DNA of 34,018 bases from Clostridia bacterium (lineage in GTDB: Bacteria; Bacillota; Clostridia; Christensenellales; CAG-138): positions 1 through 34,018 of the forward strand of contig JAFWVQ010000010.1 in NCBI GenBank assembly GCA_017523925.1, given 5' to 3'. Position 1 is the stretch's first letter; each line of letters starts with the position of its first letter. Below the pieces are notes generated by a model. That model saw only the letters and a list, made by a program, of their open reading frames with translations. It was not told the origin of the DNA and searched no databases. A program made the position numbers and the translations under genes. Shown one piece after another: positions 1 through 7,272 of this stretch.

Positions 1-405
1 ATCCGCAGCCCGAAGGTAAGGGCGTTTGCGCTAAGCGCGCTTGAAGCGGAGGCGGATAAGCTCATTCCCCTGCTCATCATGAATTATGAGGATGGGGATA
101 GGGGGCTGATCGAAAAGCTGCTTGCAGAGGCTTTAGAAGATAAGGAGGGGGATGATATTATCCACAGCATCGGGCTTAATTTGAATTATCAGCGTGATGT
201 GGGGTTCAAAGTGCCGGCATGGATACTGCATTGGTTTTATGAAAACGACCGCTGCTCCGGCTGCCGCGAGAATATCGTGCGCGAGCTTGGCAGAAGAAGG
301 CTGCTGAGTGATGAAATGCTCCGCGAATGCTTATACGATTCAAACGACGATATAAGAAAATATGCGGAGAAGAGGCTTGAAAAACGAGCCGCCAAACGAG
401 CTTAG
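1..405 (+). CDS. C-terminal part of a helical, possibly HEAT-like protein (5' end outside window)
   Basis: The reading frame is open from base 1 to the TAG at 403-405, giving 134 residues; the first in-frame ATG at 79 lies in the middle of continuous coding-like sequence, so the gene very probably starts before the window. The visible part is charged and helical. The start (SPKVRAFALSALEAEADK) and the end (DSNDDIRKYAEKRLEKR) both look like the second helix of a HEAT or Armadillo-type repeat, where a D-D-x-x-R pattern is common. There is one CSGC pair near the middle. I do not recognise a specific family. The next gene on the same strand begins 43 bp downstream with its own ribosome site. Confidence 0.6.
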   Translation: MRSPKVRAFALSALEAEADKLIPLLIMNYEDGDRGLIEKLLAEALEDKEGDDIIHSIGLNLNYQRDVGFKVPAWILHWFYENDRCSGCRENIVRELGRRRLLSDEMLRECLYDSNDDIRKYAEKRLEKRAAKRA

Positions 406-448
406 AACGATAAACCAACGCCGAGAGGCGTTAGAAACGGGAGGAAAA

Positions 449-2422
449 ATGAATATGAGTAGTATCAAAAAGCTTTTTGCGGCGCTTCTTGCGTTCGCGC
501 TCATCTTCGCGTGCTTCAGTGCGGTGCTTGCCGAGAGCGCGCAGCAGAGCGAAAGCGTGGAGGCGCTTGAGACCGCGCTCGACTATGCGCTCGCGGAGAA
601 CTGGGCGCTTTTCGCCGACGGAGGCGAGGAGAAGAGCGCGGATGTGTTCCTTATCTGCCCCACGGTGGATACGCGCAGCTACGCGAACTCGCTCGATCTG
701 AACGAGAAGCTGAAAAAGCGCTTTGTTGACGAGCTGAACAAGGAAAAGGGCATCTTTTCGGGCGTTGCGCGCGTCTATTCGCCGTTCTACCGCCAGATGT
801 CCATAAACGGCTATCTGCTCGAGGACGGGCAGAGGGAGCAGGCGTTTGAAAACGCATGGCTCGACGTTAAATCGGCGTTTCGGTGGTATCTGGATAATGA
901 AAACAACGGCAGGCCGATCGTGCTTGCGGGCTTTTCGCAGGGTGCGCAGATGTGCATCGAGCTATTGAAGGAATTTTACGGCGGCGAAGGCGCACAGGCA
1001 AGATCGCTTCGCGAAAGCCTTGTTTCGGTCTACGCGCTCGGCTATTCGATCGGTGCGGACGAGCTAAGTAAATACCCGCAGATAAAGCTTGCAAGCGGCG
1101 AGAGCGACTTCGGCAGCGTGGTTATGTTTGACTGCGAGGACGGCACGGTGAAGGATTCCATCTTCATTCCCGAGGGCACGAAGGGCATGGCGATAAATCC
1201 GCTGAACTGGAAAACGGACTCGACCCCCGCGGCAAAGGAGCTCAACAAGGGCGCACTCGTCGGCGAAGGCTTCTCCGAGGGGCTCTGCGGCTGCTATATC
1301 GACCCCGACAGGGGCGCGCTGGTCGTTACGGACGTTTCGCGTGAGGATTTTCCGAACCCGCTTCCGCAGCTCTTCGAGGATGGCTCATACCATGTTTACA
1401 CCTATATGTTCTTCTATAAAAACCTTGAAAACAGCCTTGAAAAGAGGATGGATGCGTTCCTTGCGGCGCGGGAAGGCGCGGCAAACAAGGTGTTTGGCAG
1501 CGAATATCTGCTTTCGCTTCAAGGCGTTCGCGATAATGCGCCGTGGCTCGGTAAGCTCGCCGAACGCTTCTGCGAGCTGAACGCGCTGCTTCTGCCCGCG
1601 CTCTGCGTTTTCCTCTATATCGCGGTGGATAAGCGCTTCGGGCGCATCGCGCTGCTCAATTTCGGCGCGAGCGAGCTTGCTAATCTAACGGTCAAAAACA
1701 CCGCCTGCGTTAAGCGCCCGTATATGCGCGATCCGCGCATCGTTCCCGTTAAGGCTTCTTCAAGCTATTCGATGCCGAGCGGGCATACGATGTACGCAAC
1801 GAGCATCTACGGAAGCATCGGCGCATGGCAGAGAAAGCGGCATTCTTGGATAACCGTTTTGTGCATCGTGCTGATACTTTTGACGGGCTTTGCCCGCAAT
1901 TTCGTTGGCGCGCACACGCCGCAGGACGTTGCGGTCAGCATCGTTTTAACGCTGATCGTGATGCTTGCGATGACGCGGCTCGCGATCTTCCTTGAAAAGA
2001 ATCCGAACAGGACCGAAGTCTTCCTGCTGCTCGGCGCGCTTGTGGGCATTGCGGTGCTTGTGTATGTGAATTTCAAGAGCTATCCCGAAAACGGCTTGGC
2101 GCAGGTGAATATCGAAAAGGCGAAGGCCGAGGTTTTCGCAAGCTTCGGAAAATGGATCGGCCTTCTTCTTGCTATCTTCATCGACCGCCGCTTTATCCGC
2201 TATGAGGTGGATAAAAAGAGCGGAACGCGCTTTATCTTCGGCATAATCGGCGCGGTACTGTTCATCGGCGCAGCGCTTTTAACGAGCAAAGCGGGCGGTA
2301 TCTTCGCCGCAAAGGCGGGCGGCGCGGCAATTTGGTGCATCGTGTACGTTGCTGCGCTTGCGGTCTTGCCCATGATACTGAAGCGGATTTCGAAAAAGAA
2401 GGCCGAAGCTGTTCGGAGGTGA
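449..2422 (+). CDS. Exported DUF3089-type alpha/beta hydrolase fused to a membrane PAP2 phosphatase
   Basis: The ATG at 449 follows GGGAGG at 439-444 and opens a signal peptide (MNMSSIKKLFAALLAFALIF...), giving 657 residues. ATG 455 is an alternative start. Residues about 60-370 resemble the DUF3089 lipase-like family: a VFLICPTVDTRSY strand and a GFSQGAQM nucleophile elbow with Ser163. From about residue 400 the protein becomes polytopic and carries the PAP2/type 2 phosphatidic acid phosphatase motifs: KRP 422-424, PSGH 443-446, and R483-x5-H489-x3-D493 in RNFVGAHTPQD. About six membrane segments follow. The hydrolase half should face outside the membrane. The combination suggests two successive hydrolytic steps on a lipid or lipid-linked substrate, but the substrate is unknown. 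The assignment of both domains is firm; the physiological role is inference. Confidence 0.85.
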   Translation: MNMSSIKKLFAALLAFALIFACFSAVLAESAQQSESVEALETALDYALAENWALFADGGEEKSADVFLICPTVDTRSYANSLDLNEKLKKRFVDELNKEKGIFSGVARVYSPFYRQMSINGYLLEDGQREQAFENAWLDVKSAFRWYLDNENNGRPIVLAGFSQGAQMCIELLKEFYGGEGAQARSLRESLVSVYALGYSIGADELSKYPQIKLASGESDFGSVVMFDCEDGTVKDSIFIPEGTKGMAINPLNWKTDSTPAAKELNKGALVGEGFSEGLCGCYIDPDRGALVVTDVSREDFPNPLPQLFEDGSYHVYTYMFFYKNLENSLEKRMDAFLAAREGAANKVFGSEYLLSLQGVRDNAPWLGKLAERFCELNALLLPALCVFLYIAVDKRFGRIALLNFGASELANLTVKNTACVKRPYMRDPRIVPVKASSSYSMPSGHTMYATSIYGSIGAWQRKRHSWITVLCIVLILLTGFARNFVGAHTPQDVAVSIVLTLIVMLAMTRLAIFLEKNPNRTEVFLLLGALVGIAVLVYVNFKSYPENGLAQVNIEKAKAEVFASFGKWIGLLLAIFIDRRFIRYEVDKKSGTRFIFGIIGAVLFIGAALLTSKAGGIFAAKAGGAAIWCIVYVAALAVLPMILKRISKKKAEAVRR

Positions 2423-2428
2423 CGAACG

Positions 2429-2818
2429 GTGTTCAAATTTGCAAATATGTTCCATGCGCTTTTCACTAAAAGGACCAAGGCCGCGCCGAGCGTGAGACCG
2501 CCTTGGAATGAGATAGTGGAGCTCATGCGCGATAAGGGGCCTGAGCTTGAAGACGGCGAGACGCTTGTCAAAACGTTGTTCGGCGCAAATGGCGAAATGC
2601 GGTGCGTTATCTTCAAAACCGATCGGGGCTTTTTCAGATATCGGCTCGAGCGGCTCTGCGGCTGGGACGATGCCGAATGGGCGGCTTACTCTTGTGATAA
2701 GGGGTTTCTTCCCGGGATGTGGATAACTCAAGCCGACCCCGCAAGTCTTTTCGAAACCGAACAGCTTGCGATGAACGAGCTTGTCAATTCGCCCGAATAC
2801 AGGGAATATTTTGAATGA
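2429..2818 (+). CDS. Small protein of unknown function
   Basis: A GTG start at 2429 is supported by GGAGGTGA at 2415-2422, which overlaps the end and stop of the upstream gene, so translation is probably coupled (6-bp gap). The product has 129 residues, no signal peptide and no membrane segment. It has a basic N-terminus (FKFANMFHALFTKRTK), then a compact alpha/beta region with two Gly-rich turns and several Trp residues (CGWDDAEWAAYSC, GMWITQADP). I recognise no family. Coding bias and tight spacing to the phosphatase gene argue that it is real. Confidence 0.65.
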   Translation: MFKFANMFHALFTKRTKAAPSVRPPWNEIVELMRDKGPELEDGETLVKTLFGANGEMRCVIFKTDRGFFRYRLERLCGWDDAEWAAYSCDKGFLPGMWITQADPASLFETEQLAMNELVNSPEYREYFE

Positions 2819-2879
2819 TAAAGCCGATAAAGTCGATAAAGTCGATATAGCAGATATAGCAGATATAGCAGATATAGCC
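2817..2879 (+). repeat. Seven perfect-length 9-bp tandem repeats
   Basis: Seven consecutive 9-bp units run from 2817 to 2879: GATAAAGCC, GATAAAGTC twice, GATATAGCA three times, then GATATAGCC. The first unit overlaps the TGA stop of the preceding gene. There is no length variation. In one frame the array would encode a run of K-A/V-D then I-A-D triplets, but no start or domain supports translation. It lies just before the terminator. Confidence 0.9.
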
Positions 2880-2904
2880 GAACTCCTTTCGGAATTTCGG
2901 GAAG

Positions 2905-2945
2905 AAAAAACGCGGCTCGGGCAGATGCGCCGGAGCCGCGTTTTT
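2905..2945. terminator. Bidirectional rho-independent terminator
   Basis: An 8-bp GC-rich stem CGCGGCTC (2911-2918) pairs with GAGCCGCG (2933-2940). It is preceded by AAAAAA (2905-2910) and followed by TTTTT (2941-2945), so it can stop transcription from both sides. It separates the plus-strand genes ending at 2818 from the minus-strand cyclophilin gene ending at 2957. Confidence 0.85.
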
Positions 2946-2956
2946 GATAGCTTAAC

Positions 2957-3691
2957 TTACATGATCTTATCGGGTTCGGGAAGCTCGGGACCCTCGATGG
3001 TGATGGTCTCGATCACGACCGGGGTGAGGGGCCTGTCGCCCGCGTCGGTCTCGACCGCCGCGATCGCGTCCACGACCTCCAGTCCCTCGATCACCCTGCC
3101 GAAAGCGGCGTAGGAGCCGTCGAGATGGGGCGCGTCCTGATGCATGATGAAGAACTGGCTGCCCGCGCTGTCGTTCGGGCGGCTCTTTCTTGCCCAGGAG
3201 ATAACGCCGCGGGCGTGCTTGAGCTCGTTTTCAAAGCCGTTTGCCGCAAATTCGCCCTTGATGCAGTAGCCGGGGCCGCCGGTGCCGTTGCCGTCGGGGT
3301 CGCCGCCCTGGATCATGAAGCCGGGGATGATGCGGTGGAAGGTGAGGCCGTCGTAGAAGCCGCTGCGGGCGAGGTAGCAGAAGTTGCGAACGCTCTGGGG
3401 CGCGAGATCGGGGTAGAGCTCGAGCTTGATAACTCCGCCGTTCTCCATGGTGATGGTTGCGTAGATCTTGTTCATGTACTTTTCTCCTTCGTTTGTGTTG
3501 TCGTTAGAGGGGGGAGCGGGGGGCGCGGAGGGCGCCGGCGTGGGAGCCGTAGTGGGCTCGGCGGTCGTATCGCCCGCATTTCCTGCGGGAGCAGCCGTGT
3601 TTTCGCTCGTGAAATCAACTCTGGGAGCGCAGGCCGCCGCCGTGAGCGCGAGGAACGCGCAGCAAAGCAGTATTGCAATAAGCTTTTTCAT
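2957..3691 (-). CDS. Cyclophilin-type peptidyl-prolyl isomerase, lipoprotein form
   Basis: 244 residues from ATG 3691, preceded by GGAG about 8 bases upstream. The N-terminus is a lipoprotein signal with lipobox LTAAAC (Cys21), followed by a Pro/Ala/Thr linker to about residue 70. Residues 73-244 are a bacterial cyclophilin: FHRIIPGFMIQGGDPDGNGT contains the catalytic Arg of FHR and the substrate-binding FMIQGGD, followed by SQFFIM and AAFGRVIEGLEVVD. It should catalyse prolyl cis-trans isomerisation in proteins outside the membrane, probably assisting folding of exported proteins. A second possible start, ATG 3475, has AAGGAG upstream and would give a 172-residue cytoplasmic cyclophilin. The gene has its own strong promoter at 3748-3776. 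Confidence 0.93.
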   Translation of the reverse strand: MKKLIAILLCCAFLALTAAACAPRVDFTSENTAAPAGNAGDTTAEPTTAPTPAPSAPPAPPSNDNTNEGEKYMNKIYATITMENGGVIKLELYPDLAPQSVRNFCYLARSGFYDGLTFHRIIPGFMIQGGDPDGNGTGGPGYCIKGEFAANGFENELKHARGVISWARKSRPNDSAGSQFFIMHQDAPHLDGSYAAFGRVIEGLEVVDAIAAVETDAGDRPLTPVVIETITIEGPELPEPDKIM

Positions 3692-3747
3692 TTTCGGTTC
3701 TCCGTTCTTTTCGGTTTTGGTGTTTTGCCGCAGACTGCGACGAATAC

Positions 3748-3776
3748 AGTATAATGATTTTTCGCCGCTTTGTCAA
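3748..3776 (-). promoter_or_regulatory. Sigma-A promoter of the cyclophilin gene
   Basis: On the minus strand TTGACA (3776-3771) is separated by exactly 17 bp from TATACT (3753-3748). The -35 hexamer contains the TGA stop codon of the upstream membrane-protein gene. The predicted transcript start leaves a leader of about 50 nt before ATG 3691. Confidence 0.85.
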
Positions 3777-5278
3777 CTTAAAGAGCGCTTTTTTCGGCGC
3801 GATGCAAAGCCAGAAAGCCTTGCCGATGCGCTCTCAAGCCCCGCTGCCGCGCAGAGCATGACGATCGGCACGTAGCTTGAAAAATACCGCCACCGCGCCT
3901 CCCAGATGAGGAAGAAGATAAAGACACCGAGCAGCGCGAGCCTCGGCGCGAGCAGGCGCACGCTTTGCCCGCTCGTGAAGATATCCGAAACGCAGGAGAA
4001 AAGCAGCAGCAGATACATCGCGGCAAGCACGGCGGTGCAGATATGCTTGTAGATCTTCCTCGGCGCGCCGTCCTCCCGAACGAGGAATCCATGCAGATAA
4101 TTATCCTGCTCGTGCGGGCAGCCGAGGCAGTCCGAAAGGCCGTAGGTGCCGTCGTTCCAAACGAGGTCGAGCTTGCAGTCGAAAAGCTCGGATGCATCCG
4201 ATAAGCTCATATTGCGAAGGCGCTGAGAGATCATCCTCGATATCGCAAGCTTTCGCTCGGCGGGATCATCGAAGGACTTGGTGAAGGCGTAATCCTTGCC
4301 GTTGTAGCCTCCCCAGCCTTCAAGCCCCATCATTATCCAATGCGTGATGGGGACCTGCCTTTTTTGCGCCTCATCGCGGCCGACGTGGAAGTAAACCACG
4401 CTGTTTACAGCGAGCGATACGCAAACGGTCAGCGCGGCGGCGATGGCGGCGAGGGGCAGCCAGGCTTTCCAACTGTCATAGAGCATCCCCTCGATCACCA
4501 CGGCGATAAGCATTATCAAAACCGTTGCCTTTATGCTATAGCCGAGAGCAAGAGCAAGCCCCATAAAAACGAAGCAGGCGAGCTTTTGAAGAAGCTCCTT
4601 CCTATCCAGCGCATAGAGCCAAAGCCTGAATATCAGCGGCGGGAAAACCATCGTAAGCGCATCGGTATAGAACGCGGGCGCGATGAAGTAAAAGGGCGGG
4701 CTGATGAAAAAGAGGAAGAGCGCCGTCATCCTGCCGCGCACGCCGAAAAGCCTTCCCGCCGAGGATGCGGTGAGATACATGGCGGCGATCGAAAGCAGCG
4801 AATTGAGCAGGCAGGCGGCGAAGTAGAAATCGGTGATGCCGATGAGCTTCATCATGCCGAACCAAAGCCGAAACAGCACGAGCCCGCCGAAATTGTTGTG
4901 AAACATCGCAAAGTATTCGTAATACGACGGAAAGCTTCCCGTTTCCGTCCACTCGCTTGCGCCGTAGAAAAGCGCGCCGATATCGTAAACGGGCGCATAC
5001 CGCAGCGGGAACGAAAACGCAAGCTGCAAAGCGAGCATGAAAAGCAGAAAACCCGCCGTGATAAGGCGGCAATGCTTCTCAAAGAACGCCTCGCGCTTTT
5101 TTACAATGTGCCAAAACAGCAGCATGAGCGCGAGCGCCGCAAGCGTTCCCAAGATGAGAAGCGGCGCGGAATATTCGTAGTAGCTGATGAAATACATCTT
5201 CACAAGCACCCACACGAACAGGAAGGCGAGAAGCGCGTAAACGATCTTTGAAAGCGCGTTGGAAACCTTTAACTTCAC
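3773..5278 (-). CDS. Polytopic membrane protein, GT-C glycosyltransferase-like
   Basis: I chose GTG 5278 because GAGGGT lies 8 bases upstream; a TTG at 5320 in the same frame has no ribosome site. This gives 501 residues with about ten to twelve membrane segments. After the first three helices there is an acidic loop (YDIGALFYGASEW...YYEYFAMFHNNFGG) in the place where GT-C enzymes of the GT39/ArnT kind carry their catalytic Asp. A long hydrophilic segment lies at about residues 325-420 and the last helices contain EARWRYFSSYVPIVM, a pattern common near the end of GT-C proteins. The likely role is transfer of a sugar from a polyprenyl phosphate donor outside the membrane. The fold is a fair inference; donor and acceptor are unknown. 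It lies downstream of the LRR genes on the same strand, after a 150-bp gap. Confidence 0.7.
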   Translation of the reverse strand: MKLKVSNALSKIVYALLAFLFVWVLVKMYFISYYEYSAPLLILGTLAALALMLLFWHIVKKREAFFEKHCRLITAGFLLFMLALQLAFSFPLRYAPVYDIGALFYGASEWTETGSFPSYYEYFAMFHNNFGGLVLFRLWFGMMKLIGITDFYFAACLLNSLLSIAAMYLTASSAGRLFGVRGRMTALFLFFISPPFYFIAPAFYTDALTMVFPPLIFRLWLYALDRKELLQKLACFVFMGLALALGYSIKATVLIMLIAVVIEGMLYDSWKAWLPLAAIAAALTVCVSLAVNSVVYFHVGRDEAQKRQVPITHWIMMGLEGWGGYNGKDYAFTKSFDDPAERKLAISRMISQRLRNMSLSDASELFDCKLDLVWNDGTYGLSDCLGCPHEQDNYLHGFLVREDGAPRKIYKHICTAVLAAMYLLLLFSCVSDIFTSGQSVRLLAPRLALLGVFIFFLIWEARWRYFSSYVPIVMLCAAAGLESASARLSGFASRRKKRSLS

Positions 5279-5337
5279 GGCAATACCCTCTTTTCCGCTT
5301 GCTTTGCATTTGTAACACAAAACAAACCAACCAACAA

Positions 5338-5360
5338 AATAATATTAACGAAATAATATT
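5338..5360. repeat. AT-rich 9-bp direct repeat upstream of the membrane-protein gene
   Basis: AATAATATT occurs at 5338-5346 and again at 5352-5360, a 14-bp period, in an otherwise GC-rich genome. It lies about 60-80 bp before the GTG at 5278 on the minus strand, in the position of a promoter or operator. I cannot tell whether it binds a regulator or simply forms the -10 region. Confidence 0.5.
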
Positions 5361-5366
5361 TTCAAA

Positions 5367-5424
5367 GAAATTCCTTTGGAATTTCAACCACAACTATTCA
5401 CTATTCATTATTCGCTATTCACTA
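5367..5424 (-). repeat. Intergenic hairpin/TAGTGAA repeat, copy A
   Basis: Read on the minus strand, a 7-nt-period array of TAGTGAA-type units (5424-5393: TAGTGAA, TAGCGAA, TAATGAA, TAGTGAA) is followed by TAGTTGTGG and a perfect hairpin GAAATTCC-AAA-GGAATTTC (5385-5367). The array begins 7 bases after the stop codon of the LRR gene ending at 5432, in the sense direction of that gene. Confidence 0.8.
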
Positions 5425-5431
5425 ATAAAGA

Positions 5432-7189
5432 TCATCTGATCAGCTCCACGCCCTCGTCCGTTTCCAGGGTGATCATCCGCTCGGGGCAGTCGGTGAGGTC
5501 GATAAGCGTCAGCTCGTTTTCGGTGCAGATGAGGTTTTCAAGGCTGTAGCATCGAACAAGATCGAGGATCGTGAGCGCATTTTTCGAGCAGTCGAGAGAG
5601 CTAAGCCGGGTTTTGCCGCTCAGATCGAGGCTTGTGAGCAGGTTCTCCGCGCAGTCGAGCTCGTCAAGGAGCGAGGTGCCAGAAAGCTCCAGCTCCGTAA
5701 AGCGGTTGCCGCGCAGGTTAAGAATATGCAGCGAGCCCCTGTCCGTAAGCGCGAGCGAGCTCAGCTCGTTGTTTGCGCAGTTCAGCTCCGAAATGGCTTT
5801 GCAGCGCGAGATATCCAGCTCCGCAAGGCGGTTGTTTGAGCAGTCGAGCGTGACAAGATAGTTTGATTCGGGCAGCAGCAGCTCGGTAAGCCCGTTGTCC
5901 GCGCAGGTAAGCCAGCCGAGGTGCGAAAGGCCTGTAAGATCGAGCTTTGAAAGCGAGTTGAGGCCGCACTCAAGCGTGTTGAGCTCGGGATTATTTGAAA
6001 GATCAAGCTCAGTAAGGCTGTTGCCTGCGCAATCAAGCATCTGAAGGGCGCGAGCCTCGGAAAGGTTCAGCTCGGTGAGCGCGTTTCCCGCACATTGCAG
6101 AAAATCGAGCTCCGTAAGGCTTGCAAGATCGAGCTCGGTAAGCTCACAGTCGGAGCAGTAAAGCGCGGTAAGCAGCGGAACGGGCGAAAGATCGAGGCTT
6201 GCAAGGGGATTGCCGCCACAATAAAGCCAGATAAGCAGCGGAACGGGCGAAAGATCAAGGCTTGTGAGCGAATTGTTACCGCAGCTGAGCCCGGTAAGCT
6301 TAGGGCAGCCGGAAAGATCGAGCCGAGTGATACCGGTGGCGGAGCAGGAAAGAATATCCAGCTTGGGATTGGCGGAAAGGTCGAGCTCGGTTATCGCGGT
6401 GTTGCCGCAATCGAGCTCGGTAAGCTCGGGATTGGAGGAAATGTCAAGCTCGGTGATCTCGGTGTAGCTGCAATTGAGCGAAGTAAGATTGGGAAGCTCG
6501 GAAAGCTTGAGCTCGGTGACATCGGTTTCGCTGCAATCGAGCGAAGAGAGCCGGGGAAGGCAGGAAAGGTCGAGCTCGGTCATCCCGGTCATGCGGCATT
6601 CGAGGGTGGCAAGCTCATCGCAGCCCGAAAGCTCGAGCTTTGAGAGCTGCGGATTGCCGCTGCAGCTCAAATGGATAAGCTTCGTGCAGCCCGAAAGATC
6701 GATCGCGCTCAGCTCGTTGAAGAGGAGCTCCACGCGCTCAAGCGCCGTGCAGCCCGAAAGATCGAGCTCGCCCGCAGCGGCCACTCCCGAAAGCTCCAGC
6801 GAATGGGCGCGCCTTTCGCCGCCGAAGTCCGTCCATGTTACGCAGTACCATGTGGAGGGATCGTCGTTTTTATGGGCGCTGCCCAGCTTTTCGCCGTTCA
6901 TAAAGCCGTCTTCGTCGGCCTGCTCGAAAAACGCCTGGAGCGCGGCGACGTCGTACTCGTTGTACGGAAGCGGCTCGGGCGTGGGCTCGGGTGTGGCGGT
7001 CGGCTCGGGCGTGAGGTTGTCGAAAACCTCGGTCGGCTCGGGCTCGGCGGTTTCCGCGTCCGTGGGAGCGGGCGTTAAAAGCGGAACTATGCCGTTTCCG
7101 ATAACGCAGGAGGAAAGCGCCGCGGAAAAGATCGCGGCAAGCGCAAGCAGTATGATCGCGTATGCGATGCGAAGGGCAGGTTTTCTCAT
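5432..7189 (-). CDS. Cysteine-ladder LRR lipoprotein 1
   Basis: 585 residues from ATG 7189, with AAAGGAG 7 bases upstream. Lipobox LSSC (Cys28) follows a basic signal peptide; then comes a Pro/Thr/Glu linker to about residue 75 and a short conserved domain (YNEYDVAALQAFFEQADEDG). From about residue 115 to the end, some twenty 21-residue leucine-rich repeats follow the pattern LTELDLSxxPxLTxLxCSxN, with a Cys in nearly every repeat. That is the pattern described for Listeria internalin J, whose repeats form a cysteine ladder. Such proteins usually bind proteins or glycans at the cell surface. It is the shortest of three tandem homologues and lacks the insert that interrupts the early repeats of the other two. 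It is probably co-transcribed with them. Confidence 0.92.
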   Translation of the reverse strand: MRKPALRIAYAIILLALAAIFSAALSSCVIGNGIVPLLTPAPTDAETAEPEPTEVFDNLTPEPTATPEPTPEPLPYNEYDVAALQAFFEQADEDGFMNGEKLGSAHKNDDPSTWYCVTWTDFGGERRAHSLELSGVAAAGELDLSGCTALERVELLFNELSAIDLSGCTKLIHLSCSGNPQLSKLELSGCDELATLECRMTGMTELDLSCLPRLSSLDCSETDVTELKLSELPNLTSLNCSYTEITELDISSNPELTELDCGNTAITELDLSANPKLDILSCSATGITRLDLSGCPKLTGLSCGNNSLTSLDLSPVPLLIWLYCGGNPLASLDLSPVPLLTALYCSDCELTELDLASLTELDFLQCAGNALTELNLSEARALQMLDCAGNSLTELDLSNNPELNTLECGLNSLSKLDLTGLSHLGWLTCADNGLTELLLPESNYLVTLDCSNNRLAELDISRCKAISELNCANNELSSLALTDRGSLHILNLRGNRFTELELSGTSLLDELDCAENLLTSLDLSGKTRLSSLDCSKNALTILDLVRCYSLENLICTENELTLIDLTDCPERMITLETDEGVELIR

Positions 7190-7221
7190 TTGAAACTCCT
7201 TTATCTTTATATAAGTTTGCA

Positions 7222-7265
7222 GAAATTCCTTTGGAATTTCATCCTCAACTATTCACTATTCACTA
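7222..7265 (-). repeat. Intergenic hairpin/TAGTGAA repeat, copy B
   Basis: On the minus strand TAGTGAA-TAGTGAA-TAG (7265-7248) begins 7 bases after the stop codon of LRR gene 2 and is followed by TTGAGGAT and the hairpin GAAATTCC-AAA-GGAATTTC (7240-7222). The whole 83-bp gap between LRR genes 1 and 2 is nearly the same as the gap between genes 2 and 3, including an AT-rich stretch before the ribosome site. Confidence 0.85.
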
Positions 7266-7272
7266 ATATAGC

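Noticed and set aside
2781..3113. An open frame through the 9-bp repeats that would give a KADKVDIADIAD-type protein
   Set aside because: It crosses the terminator and then runs antisense to the cyclophilin gene; it has no ribosome site.
4340..5251. A 303-codon open frame opposite the GT-C-like gene
   Set aside because: Its product is a highly charged sequence mirroring hydrophobic codons on the other strand, typical of an antisense shadow.
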